From Brachyspira hyodysenteriae ATCC 27164 (GTDB taxonomy: Bacteria; Spirochaetota; Brachyspiria; Brachyspirales; Brachyspiraceae), in contig NZ_CP015910.2 of NCBI RefSeq assembly GCF_001676785.2, positions 372,001-436,000 of the forward strand: a DNA stretch of 64,000 nucleotides. The letters run 5' to 3'. Below are positions 37,074 through 45,007 of this stretch, in pieces. The position numbers and the translations under genes were made by a program. The notes beneath the pieces are model-generated. The model saw nothing but the letters and a program-made list of their open reading frames with translations, was not told where the DNA came from and searched no databases. The first letter of the stretch is position 1. Each line of letters starts with the position of its first letter.

Positions 37074-37919
37074 ATGGCTATTTGTAAACAAAAAATATCT
37101 AATACAGAAAATTGCGATAGAGAAGAATATAAAGATGGTTTATGCATTATACATCATAACAGCAATGATAAACCTGAAGGACTTTTCAGAAGAATAATAA
37201 GAGATGATATTTATAGAGGTTTCTATAACTTCTCTTATATGATTAGTTATGACGGATTTAATTTTGACGGATTAAAAATTGAAAAAAATTCTAACATGCT
37301 TTTTACCAACTCTTCATTTTATGGTCCTTTTCAAATGAAAAATTTTAATTTGTTTGGCTCTATGGACTTTACAGACAGTAATTTTGAAAGCGGTTTTTTT
37401 ATTACAATGTCTAATGTATATAAAGAAATTATTATAAAAAACTCTAAAATAAATATAGATTTTGATATGTCATTATCCAATTTGCAGTCTCTTGATGTTG
37501 ATAATATAACAGCGGACTGTAATTTTTCCATTGCTAATTCTGATATAATTGATAAATTGTCATTTAATCATATACATTTTAAAAATAATTTCAGTATGCT
37601 AAATGCAAGTTTGCAGGGAGAGTCTAGTTTTGAAAATATTATTATAGAGGGCGATGCTGATTTTAGGAATATGGTATTTTATAAATCATTAAAATTTGAA
37701 AATGTAGAAATAAAGGGTAGGACTATACCTTATGAAATTATTGATAATGAAAAAATAGAATTCGTAAATGTTTTAATAAATGGCAAAGTTATAGATGACA
37801 ATCAAAAAGAGCGAAAAGAAAAAGAGAAAAAAGAATCTCAGTTAGAAAAAATAAAAGAGGCAAAGGATAAAATGTATAAAGAAACTTTGCTTAATGATAA
37901 ATATTCTAGAAGAAAATAA
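37074..37919 (+). CDS. pentapeptide-like repeat protein with N-terminal Cys/His cluster
   Basis: 281 residues. Residues 4-28 contain Cys4, Cys14, Cys24 and His27-His28, a possible metal-binding knuckle. From about residue 50 to 225 the sequence repeats hydrophobic-Asn-Phe units (FNFDGLKI, NFNLFGSMDFTDSNF, DADFRNMVFYKSLKFENVEI), consistent with a pentapeptide-type beta-helix. The last ~40 residues are a charged coiled coil (KERKEKEKKESQLEKIKEAK). There is no signal peptide, so it is probably cytoplasmic. It follows the beta-barrel gene by 12 bases. Function unknown. Confidence 0.6.
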   Translation: MAICKQKISNTENCDREEYKDGLCIIHHNSNDKPEGLFRRIIRDDIYRGFYNFSYMISYDGFNFDGLKIEKNSNMLFTNSSFYGPFQMKNFNLFGSMDFTDSNFESGFFITMSNVYKEIIIKNSKINIDFDMSLSNLQSLDVDNITADCNFSIANSDIIDKLSFNHIHFKNNFSMLNASLQGESSFENIIIEGDADFRNMVFYKSLKFENVEIKGRTIPYEIIDNEKIEFVNVLINGKVIDDNQKERKEKEKKESQLEKIKEAKDKMYKETLLNDKYSRRK

Positions 37920-37922
37920 TTA

Positions 37923-38987
37923 TCAAAGCAGATTTCTTTTATCTTTTAATTCATCTTTTTCCCTTATATCTTTTAATATATCTTTAATTTTTGAATCTTT
38001 ATTATTCGGATAAATTAAAAGTACGCCGTTAGATTTTACTATAGTTAAATCATCAACTCCGTCTATTGCTATGAAAGTATCTTTATCATCGTTTATTATG
38101 ATATTACTTTTTGCTTCTTTAGCATATACATTTCCAATTATTACATTATTATCAGCATCTTTATCATGTATTCTTCCAAGTGCAGAAAATGCGCCCAAAT
38201 CGTCCCAAAAGAATCTGGATTTTATGCATTTAATATTATTCAATTTCTCCATTATACCAAAGTCGAAAGATATTTTATCTATAGTTTTGAATATTTCTTC
38301 TTTTTGAGTATCATCTTTTGCTTCTAATGTTTTTATAGTTTTATTGTATGTATCAGGCATTAATTCTTTTATTGAATTAAGAATATTATCTATAGACCAT
38401 ATAAACATTCCGCTGTTCCATAGATAATTACCATCTTCTAAGAATTTACATGCATTTTCATAATTAGGTTTTTCTACGAATCTATCAACATTATATACAT
38501 CATCTTTAATATTATCTTTTATTTTTATATATCCGTATCCTGTTTCTGCTCTGCTAGGTTTAATTCCTACTACTACAACTTCATTAGTATTTTCACTTAC
38601 TTCAATGGCGTTTTCAATAGATTTTATAAATAAATCTTCATTTTTTATAATAGGATCAGCTGGAAGTATTGCAATCATTGCATTTCCTATTTTTTCTTTT
38701 ATATAAGTAGCTCCTAATGCAATAGCTGCTGCTGTATCTCTTCCAATTGGCTCATATATTATATTTTTGAAGGAAGGCATATACTTATTAAATACTTCTT
38801 TATATCTTTTTCCTGTTATTATAAAAATATTATCTTCACTAGTAATTTTTAATGCTCTGTCTATTGTTTGTTCTATAAGTGATTTATTTTCTATAATATT
38901 TAAAAATTGTTTTGGCTTACTTTCTCTGCTTAGAGGCCATAATCTTTCACCAATTCCTCCTGCCATTATAAGTATGGATTTTTTCAT
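37923..38987 (-). CDS. manC: mannose-1-phosphate guanylyltransferase
   Basis: 354 residues. The nucleotidyltransferase signature ILMAGGIGERLWPLSRESKP is at the N terminus, followed by KQFLNI, EPIGRDTAAAIALGA and the FVEKPNYENA segment, all typical of GDP-mannose pyrophosphorylases. It makes GDP-mannose from mannose-1-phosphate and GTP for surface polysaccharide. It lacks the C-terminal isomerase domain of the bifunctional form. The gene is convergent to the pentapeptide-like gene, with 3 bases between stops. Confidence 0.9.
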   Translation of the reverse strand: MKKSILIMAGGIGERLWPLSRESKPKQFLNIIENKSLIEQTIDRALKITSEDNIFIITGKRYKEVFNKYMPSFKNIIYEPIGRDTAAAIALGATYIKEKIGNAMIAILPADPIIKNEDLFIKSIENAIEVSENTNEVVVVGIKPSRAETGYGYIKIKDNIKDDVYNVDRFVEKPNYENACKFLEDGNYLWNSGMFIWSIDNILNSIKELMPDTYNKTIKTLEAKDDTQKEEIFKTIDKISFDFGIMEKLNNIKCIKSRFFWDDLGAFSALGRIHDKDADNNVIIGNVYAKEAKSNIIINDDKDTFIAIDGVDDLTIVKSNGVLLIYPNNKDSKIKDILKDIREKDELKDKRNLL

Positions 38988-39187
38988 ATTGATACCTCTA
39001 AATAAAAGTTGTTTTATAGTACCTTATTATATATATAATTAAATAAAAAACAATAATATTGTAAAAAAAGTATTTACATTTCATACATTAAAATAAAAAA
39101 AATATATATTTTGTAAAAAATGTAGTTCTTATATAGTATTAATAAATATAAACTCATTAATATTAAATATAATTTAAATATTTTTAT

Positions 39188-39216
39188 TTGACAAAAATTT
39201 CATTATGTATTATCTT
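39188..39216 (+). promoter_or_regulatory. promoter for the HTH-receiver gene
   Basis: TTGACA (39188-39193), 17-base spacer, TATCTT (39211-39216), about 58 bases before the start codon. The -35 is a perfect consensus. Confidence 0.6.
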
Positions 39217-39274
39217 TATCGTGTAATGGGAGATTTTTTATTTTTCTTTAAATTTTTAAAATTTGAGAGGTTAT

Positions 39275-39883
39275 ATGAATAATACTGAAGAGCTAATATA
39301 CGATGACGATGATATGCTGTCGCCTATAGATGCGGCGAAAATAGTTGGAGTCTCAAGAACTACTGTGAATTATTGGGTAAGACATTATGGATTAAAGGCT
39401 GATGTTACACCCGGTAAGAGATACAAAATCCGTTATGCTGATTTAAAAGCTTTTTTGGCTTTCAACAAAAAAGAAAAAAGAATCAAATTAAAAAGAAAAC
39501 AGTCTAAGTATAAACTTGCCATAATTGAACCTATGGAAGTTACAAGAAAGAATTATCTTGAATGGCTAAAAGATGATTATGATGTTACATGCATATCTAA
39601 TTTGGCTGCTCCTTTGAAAGAATTAAAAAAGATTTCACCTGATATTATTCTTATGGATATTAATTTATCAGATGATAAAGATTATTTTTATCTTATAGAT
39701 GAAATCAAGAAGGAAATTTCTTTAAGAACATCATTAATTATTATCATAACAAAGAGATATAATGAAGATGACGTTGTAAATGGGCTTGAAAAAGGTGCTT
39801 GCGATTATGTAAAAAAGCCTGTAGGACAAAATGAACTTAAAGCAAGAATTAAAAATGCTATTAGATTTTATGTTGATGTGTAA
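39275..39883 (+). CDS. response regulator with N-terminal HTH and C-terminal receiver
   Basis: 202 residues from the ATG at 39275 (GAGAGG upstream; a TTG at 39263 would overlap that site). Residues about 12-65 form an excisionase/MerR-like helix-turn-helix (LSPIDAAKIVGVSRTTVNYW), followed by a basic linker (KKEKRIKLKRKQSK) and a receiver domain (about 80-200). The receiver keeps the phosphoacceptor Asp in ILMDINLSDD and the Lys in YVKKPVG, but the acidic pocket reads IIEPME rather than the usual paired acids. The order (DNA-binding first) is reversed from most regulators. Confidence 0.8.
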   Translation: MNNTEELIYDDDDMLSPIDAAKIVGVSRTTVNYWVRHYGLKADVTPGKRYKIRYADLKAFLAFNKKEKRIKLKRKQSKYKLAIIEPMEVTRKNYLEWLKDDYDVTCISNLAAPLKELKKISPDIILMDINLSDDKDYFYLIDEIKKEISLRTSLIIIITKRYNEDDVVNGLEKGACDYVKKPVGQNELKARIKNAIRFYVDV

Positions 39884-39895
39884 ATAATTTTATTA

Positions 39896-41881
39896 TTAAA
39901 GCATATTTATTGGATCTATATCTATTTCTATATAATTTCCTTTGTCTGCTGCAAAACTAGTATTTAGTTTGTTAAAGAAGTTTTTTAGTAAAGAATGAGA
40001 CGGCGTTTTTATAAGAATATTCCATCTGTAATATTTATTTAATTTACTCATAGCACATGCGGTTGCTCCTAGGATTATTATTTTGTCTGAATCATTATAA
40101 GTTTCCATTCGGAGCATATCTGCTATTTTATTTGCATCATTTTCCACTTTTTTTTCATCTATTCCCCTTATCACTAATCTAACAAGTCTTGAAAACGGAG
40201 GATAATTTAAAGGTGCTTTTCTATTTTCTATTTCTTTATTATAAAAAGATATGTAATCATGATTTTTAGCACATTCTATACTGTAATTATTAGGTGAATA
40301 GGTTTGAATATATACTATTCCTTTTTTATCTCCTCTTCCGCTTCTTCCTGCTACTTGAGTTATTAAATTGAAAGTTCTTTCAGCACTTCTGAAATCAGGT
40401 ATATGAAGAGACATATCAGCAAATAATACTCCGACTAAAGTAACATTAGGAAAATCAAGTCCTTTAGCTATCATCTGCGTACCAACTAATATATCTATTT
40501 CTCCGTCAGAAAATCTTTTAAATATTTTTTCATAGTTTTTTGTTCCTCCAACGGTATCCTGATCCATTCTTTCTACTACAGCATTTGGAAAAAGTATATT
40601 TAAATGTTCTTCCACTTTTTCGGTACCGCTTCCTATTCTTTCAAAATGTCCTATTTTACATTCATCGCAAAGCTCATCTAAATATTGAGTATATCCGCAG
40701 TAATGACACATAACAACATTTTTCTTTTTATGATAAGTAAGTGATACAGAACAATTAGGGCATTCCAAAACTCTCTGACAATATGAACAGCTAACAACAG
40801 GGGCATACCCTTTACGATTAAGAAATAGTATAATTTGCTCTTTTTTTTCCAACTTTTTATTTATTTCTTCAACAAGTTTTTGAGTGATCATAGGAAAAGC
40901 ATCAGCTCTTTTTTCTTTTTTCAAATCTAATATTTTAACCTCAGGCATATTAACAGAAGCTGCTCTTTTCTTTAGACTTAGAAGTTCTATTTTTCCAATT
41001 GAAGCATAGTAGAAACTTTCTATAGAAGGAGTGGCGCTTCCTAATAGTAATGTGGCATTTTCCTGAGATTTCCTATAAAAAGCAACCTGTCTTGCATGAT
41101 ATCTTGGGGTATCTCCTGCCTTATAGCTTGTTTCATGCTCTTCATCTATAACGATTATACCTAAATTGGGAGTAGGGGAGAATATAGCGCTTCTAGCTCC
41201 TATAACAATTTTTATCTCATCTTTTTTTATCATCTGCCAATATCTGTATTTAGAATTAGGAGATAATTTGCTATGAAGTACTGCTATTTTTCCTTCAAAT
41301 CTTTCAGCAAATCTTTTTATAGTTTGAGGTGTTAAAGATATTTCAGGAAGTATGACTATTGCCTGCTTTCCCATATCAACGACTTTCTTTATAGCTTGAA
41401 GATATACTTCTGTTTTACCGCTTCCTGTTACGCCATGAAGTAGAAAAGTTTTTGGGTTATTTGAGTCTATACTTTCATTAATTTTTTTAAGTACGGCTTC
41501 TTGTTCTTCATTAAGTTTTAAATATGGTTTTTGTTTTGCAGGTATTGGTTTAGCTTTTTTTTCTTTTTTTGCTGGAGTACCTACAGGAAGTGCGGCAAAT
41601 AATGCCTCTCCGAAAGATGAATGATAATAATTACTCATCCATTTTGCTAATTTGAATTCTTTATCTGAACAAATAGGTTCAAGATCAATTCTAGCTTTGA
41701 TAGGATATACTTTATAGTTACCGTCTATAGTTTCAACTTCTTCTACAACAATACCCTTATTATTTTTTCCCTTAATAGGAGCTACAACTCTACATCCTAC
41801 CAAGCTATCATTAATCTCATCTGGTTTTCTGTATGTAAGTATTCTATCTATAGGCAGATTGAAAACAACTTTAACATACAT
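39896..41881 (-). CDS. priA: primosomal protein N' (replication restart helicase PriA)
   Basis: 661 residues. The N-terminal 3'-DNA-binding region begins YVKVVFNLPIDRILTYRKP. The helicase core has Walker A GVTGSGKTEVYLQ and the DEEH box in IIVIDEEHETSYKAGDTPRY. The cysteine-rich zinc insert (CSYCQRVLECPNCSVSLTYH, then CHYCGY and CDEC) and QVAGRSGRGDKKG follow. PriA reloads the replisome at stalled forks. It starts 2 bases after the upstream DksA-like gene, in one operon with it. Confidence 0.97.
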   Translation of the reverse strand: MYVKVVFNLPIDRILTYRKPDEINDSLVGCRVVAPIKGKNNKGIVVEEVETIDGNYKVYPIKARIDLEPICSDKEFKLAKWMSNYYHSSFGEALFAALPVGTPAKKEKKAKPIPAKQKPYLKLNEEQEAVLKKINESIDSNNPKTFLLHGVTGSGKTEVYLQAIKKVVDMGKQAIVILPEISLTPQTIKRFAERFEGKIAVLHSKLSPNSKYRYWQMIKKDEIKIVIGARSAIFSPTPNLGIIVIDEEHETSYKAGDTPRYHARQVAFYRKSQENATLLLGSATPSIESFYYASIGKIELLSLKKRAASVNMPEVKILDLKKEKRADAFPMITQKLVEEINKKLEKKEQIILFLNRKGYAPVVSCSYCQRVLECPNCSVSLTYHKKKNVVMCHYCGYTQYLDELCDECKIGHFERIGSGTEKVEEHLNILFPNAVVERMDQDTVGGTKNYEKIFKRFSDGEIDILVGTQMIAKGLDFPNVTLVGVLFADMSLHIPDFRSAERTFNLITQVAGRSGRGDKKGIVYIQTYSPNNYSIECAKNHDYISFYNKEIENRKAPLNYPPFSRLVRLVIRGIDEKKVENDANKIADMLRMETYNDSDKIIILGATACAMSKLNKYYRWNILIKTPSHSLLKNFFNKLNTSFAADKGNYIEIDIDPINML

Positions 41882-41883
41882 TA

Positions 41884-42249
41884 TTACATTTTTTCGCGAC
41901 GTTTTTTATCTTCATATTTAGACATGCAGTTTACACATCTTAAAGTATAAGGCAAAGCAGTTAATCTTTCTTCATTGATTTCTTCTTTACAATCAATACA
42001 CTTACCATAAGTGCCTTCTTCTATTCTTTTAAGCGCATTATTAAGCATATCTAATTTGTCTTTTTCTTTTTGAGAGAAATTCATTAGATTTTGTTTTTCA
42101 TAAGCTTGAAATGCTATATCAACCATATCACCATGAGAATCATCTTTAAGAGCTTCATAAGTTTCATTTCCGCTTAATAATTCATCTAAAGTCTTTCTCT
42201 TTTCTTCTAATAATAAATCTTTAAATTTCTTTAACTTCTTAGCAGTCAT
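41884..42249 (-). CDS. DksA/TraR-type zinc-finger protein
   Basis: 121 residues from the ATG at 42249 (AAAGG upstream); an in-frame start at 42279 would add MGYYCLKVCI without a ribosome-binding site. A helical hairpin (residues 1-75) precedes a four-cysteine zinc finger: CIDC, then LPYTLRCVNC. This is the DksA/TraR architecture, which binds the RNA polymerase secondary channel and can work with ppGpp. It sits between rpsI and priA on the - strand. Confidence 0.85.
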   Translation of the reverse strand: MTAKKLKKFKDLLLEEKRKTLDELLSGNETYEALKDDSHGDMVDIAFQAYEKQNLMNFSQKEKDKLDMLNNALKRIEEGTYGKCIDCKEEINEERLTALPYTLRCVNCMSKYEDKKRREKM

Positions 42250-42291
42250 TATACAAACCTTTAAGCAATAGTAACCCAATAAAAAGATATC

Positions 42292-42690
42292 TTAACGTTT
42301 TGAGAATTGGAAACGTTTTCTAGCACCAGATCTTCCGTATTTTTTACGTTCAACTACACGAGAATCTCTAGTAAGGAATCCATTTCTTTTTAAAGTAGTT
42401 CTGAAATCCTGACTTTCACCCACTAAAGCCTTAGCGATACCATGTCTAACTGCATCAGCCTGAGCAGAAACACCGCCGCCATGAACATTAGCAAATACAT
42501 CATATTTTCCAAAATTACCTGTTACTTTCAAAGCATCTTCTACTACTTTAAGAAGAGCTGCTCTATTGCAGAAGTATTCAGCATAATTTTTTCCATTTAT
42601 TAAAATTTTGCCGCTGCCTAAAGTTATACGAACTCTTGCATTAGCTGTTTTTCTTTTACCAGTAAAAATAGTTAATTGTTTAGCTGCCAT
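42292..42690 (-). CDS. rpsI: 30S ribosomal protein S9
   Basis: 132 residues. GKRKTANARVRITLGSGKI at the N terminus and the C-terminal RDSRVVERKKYGRSGARKRF and QFSKR tail (which reaches the P-site tRNA) identify S9. It follows rplM by 13 bases, the conserved rplM-rpsI pair. An AGGAG-type ribosome-binding sequence lies upstream. Confidence 0.97.
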   Translation of the reverse strand: MAAKQLTIFTGKRKTANARVRITLGSGKILINGKNYAEYFCNRAALLKVVEDALKVTGNFGKYDVFANVHGGGVSAQADAVRHGIAKALVGESQDFRTTLKRNGFLTRDSRVVERKKYGRSGARKRFQFSKR

Positions 42691-42703
42691 TTTTATCTCC
42701 TAA

Positions 42704-43159
42704 TTATATATTTACTACAGTAGGTTTATTAGCTTCATGCGGATGCTCGCTTCCTGCATATACTTTTAACTTCTTAAGATGAAGTCTTCCTAATGGATTA
42801 TGAGAAAGCATACCTTTTACAGCTATTTTTACCATTCTTTCAGGATTTTTTTCTAATAATTCGCCGTAGCTTATAGCTTTTATACCGCCTGGATAACCTG
42901 TATGTCTATAGTGAATTTTTCCTTTCTTTTTATTTCCTGTTAATACTATGTCTTTAGCATTGATGATGATAACATAATCACCATTGTCTAAGTTGTATGC
43001 ATAGTCTACTTTATGTTTTCCTTTAAGCATATAAGCTGCTCTGCTTGCTACTCTTCCTAATGACTTACCTTTGGCATCGATTATTAGCCAATTTTGCTTT
43101 ATATCTTTTTGTGATAAAACGTAAGTACTGTTTTTTGTTTTTAATGTTTTTTTATCCAT
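42704..43159 (-). CDS. rplM: 50S ribosomal protein L13
   Basis: 151 residues from the ATG at 43159, 10 bases after AAGG; a GTG at 43168 is too close to that site. WLIIDAKGKSLGRVASRAAY, then GDYVIIINAKDIVLTGNK and MLSHNPLGRLHLKKLKVYAG are typical of L13, an early-assembly large-subunit protein. It is the first gene of the rplM-rpsI-DksA-like-priA operon. Confidence 0.96.
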   Translation of the reverse strand: MDKKTLKTKNSTYVLSQKDIKQNWLIIDAKGKSLGRVASRAAYMLKGKHKVDYAYNLDNGDYVIIINAKDIVLTGNKKKGKIHYRHTGYPGGIKAISYGELLEKNPERMVKIAVKGMLSHNPLGRLHLKKLKVYAGSEHPHEANKPTVVNI

Positions 43160-43230
43160 AACATACACACCTTGATTTAACGTTTTAAAAAAATTTGGTA
43201 GTTTTAATCTTAAAAATGTAACGGTGCGTA

Positions 43231-43259
43231 ATTATAACATGAATATATTGTAAAGTCAA
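43231..43259 (-). promoter_or_regulatory. consensus promoter for rplM-rpsI-priA operon
   Basis: On the - strand TTGACT and TATAAT are separated by exactly 17 bases; the start point would be about 65 bases before the rplM ATG. The leader could fold, but no clear L13-binding structure is visible. Confidence 0.7.
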
Positions 43260-43266
43260 ATTTAAT

Positions 43267-43476
43267 TTATAAAATTATTCTAGCTATTTGAAAGCTTGTT
43301 TTGATGCCTATTAACTTGATTATTCTAACAGATTTATTTATCCCTACTATTTTTACTACATCTATAATATTTTTAGATTTAATAACTTTAGGTATATTCT
43401 TTATTCCTATTATTTTTATAATGCCTTTTAATTTTTTTATACCAATTATTTTTACTATTTTTGATATTTTTTTCAT
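43267..43476 (-). CDS. 69-aa ORF with tandem 12-residue repeats
   Basis: The predicted peptide is built of near-identical 12-residue units: IVKIIGIKKLKG (7-18), IIKIIGIKNIPK (19-30), a shorter VIKSKNIID (31-39), VVKIVGINKSVR (40-51) and IIKLIGIKTSFQ (52-63). It is very basic and amphipathic. The ribosome-binding site is weak (GAG). It lies just downstream of panC on the same strand and ends close to the rplM promoter. It could be a real cationic peptide or a chance open frame in a decayed tandem DNA repeat. Confidence 0.4.
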   Translation of the reverse strand: MKKISKIVKIIGIKKLKGIIKIIGIKNIPKVIKSKNIIDVVKIVGINKSVRIIKLIGIKTSFQIARIIL

Positions 43477-43499
43477 AATATTATCTCAATATAATATTT

Positions 43500-44336
43500 C
43501 TATTTCAAAGGCATATTATCTAATAATCTTGTCGATCCGCAGTAGCATGATATAAGTATTATTGAATTTCTTGTTGCTGTTTCTACATTAGCTAAAGTTT
43601 CTTTATCTGCTATATAAATATATTCTAATTTCAGCATTTTATGAGATTTTAGATTATTCTTTATTATATCTATTAAATATGATGATTTAGTACCGCCTTT
43701 TTTAAACTCTTCTCTTGCCTCTTTTAGAAGTTTATATATTATAGTAGCTTCTTCTTTTTCTCTCTCACTTAATAAACTATTTAAACTGCTTAAAGCTATC
43801 ATATTCTCATCTCTTACTATAGGAATAGTTTTTAATGCTATATTATAATTTAAATCTTTTATTATTTTTTTTATTATAAACATTTCCTGATAATCATATT
43901 CTGTTAAATATACATAAGTAGGTGATATTATATTGAATAGTTTTAATGTTATTGTTATTATTCCTCTATAATATATAGGTCTTGAAATTATATTGAATTT
44001 ATTATTTTCTATATTTATATGCATAGCATAATCATCAGGTATCATCTCTTCAACAGATGGTAAAAATAGAACATCTGCCTGCAATTCTGACAAAAGTTTT
44101 TTATCCTTATCTAAATCCTCTGGATATTTTTCTATATCTTCCACTTTTGTGAATTGAAGAGGATTGAGAAATATACTTACAATTACAATATTACATTCTT
44201 TTTTTGCCTTTTTTATTAAAGCGGCATGTCCTTCATGTAAAGCTCCCATAGTAGGTATAAGAGCTATAGTCTTATCCTTATTATCACTAATAAATTTATA
44301 TGCACTTTTTATATTTTTTAATATAGTTAAAGCCAT
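43500..44336 (-). CDS. panC: pantoate-beta-alanine ligase-like protein with eroded active site
   Basis: 278 residues, normal PanC length. The N-terminal nucleotide-binding part is intact: IALIPTMGALHEGHAALI (His34, His37) and SIFLNPLQF. Other family motifs have changed: the RPGHFxG loop reads RPIYYRG (119-125), the KDxQQ motif reads YDYQE (147-151) and SSRN reads SSLN (183-186). In the family these hold ATP- and pantoate-binding residues, so activity is doubtful. The zinc-ribbon gene lies 3 bases upstream on the same strand. Confidence 0.8.
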   Translation of the reverse strand: MALTILKNIKSAYKFISDNKDKTIALIPTMGALHEGHAALIKKAKKECNIVIVSIFLNPLQFTKVEDIEKYPEDLDKDKKLLSELQADVLFLPSVEEMIPDDYAMHINIENNKFNIISRPIYYRGIITITLKLFNIISPTYVYLTEYDYQEMFIIKKIIKDLNYNIALKTIPIVRDENMIALSSLNSLLSEREKEEATIIYKLLKEAREEFKKGGTKSSYLIDIIKNNLKSHKMLKLEYIYIADKETLANVETATRNSIILISCYCGSTRLLDNMPLK

Positions 44337-44339
44337 ATA

Positions 44340-44801
44340 TTAATCCATTTTTTTATTCATTTTATCCTGATTTGTGGCAGGCTCATAAAAATATAATGCG
44401 AGTATTGTCTGAAGCGGAAACATTATAATAGCTTCAATAAACATACTGAATCGCCTAATAGTAAATATAATATCTTTTTTAAGTGCGAATACATTCACTA
44501 TATAAAGTATCTTACTAGCAGCAAATGCCAAAAATAATAATATTATTAAAAAATAAGGCAATGTATTTGGTGCCGGTAATATAGTAATATATTTAGGTGT
44601 TTCATCATTATTGCAATTAACTATAAAAAGATATATTCCAAATAAGTATATAAAAGCAAATATTCCATCTAATATAATAGAAATAAGTTCAGCATTTTTA
44701 TGTGAAATTTCAGGATAAAGCAAAGTTCCGCATGATCTGCATTGTTTAGCATATTTATCATTAACTGTTTTGCAAGATTTACATTTAATAGTTTTAGCCA
44801 T
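44340..44801 (-). CDS. zinc-ribbon membrane protein
   Basis: 153 residues. The N terminus has paired CxxC motifs (CKSCKTVNDKYAKQCRSC), a zinc-ribbon often found in front of small membrane proteins. Three hydrophobic segments follow (about residues 38-62, 75-105 and 115-140). No family function is recognised. It is immediately upstream of panC with 3 bases between stop and start, so it is cotranscribed with it. Confidence 0.65.
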   Translation of the reverse strand: MAKTIKCKSCKTVNDKYAKQCRSCGTLLYPEISHKNAELISIILDGIFAFIYLFGIYLFIVNCNNDETPKYITILPAPNTLPYFLIILLFLAFAASKILYIVNVFALKKDIIFTIRRFSMFIEAIIMFPLQTILALYFYEPATNQDKMNKKMD

Positions 44802-44940
44802 AGTTCTAGAATAGCTCCTTCGTTATTGTCTACATTATCGTAACTATTGATTTAAAAATAATCATATTTATAAATGGTAAAATTGTCAACTATTATAATA
44901 TTTAAAAATCATTTTGTATTATATTCAATTAAATAATAAT

Positions 44941-44982
44941 AATAAAGCTAATAGAAGTTTTTTATTTTCTATTAGCTTTATT
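44941..44982 (-). terminator. terminator of the RND pump gene
   Basis: AATAAAGCTAATAGAA, a 10-base loop and TTCTATTAGCTTTATT make a perfect 16-bp stem, 25 bases beyond the RND stop codon. On the - strand the sequence beyond is A/T-rich with short T runs. Confidence 0.8.
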
Positions 44983-45007
44983 AATTATTTTAAGTACAAG
45001 TTATATA

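Noticed and set aside
43301-43555. 84-aa hydrophobic ORF on the + strand
   Set aside because: It is the reverse complement shadow of the KIIGIK repeat ORF and the panC end, with no ribosome-binding site.
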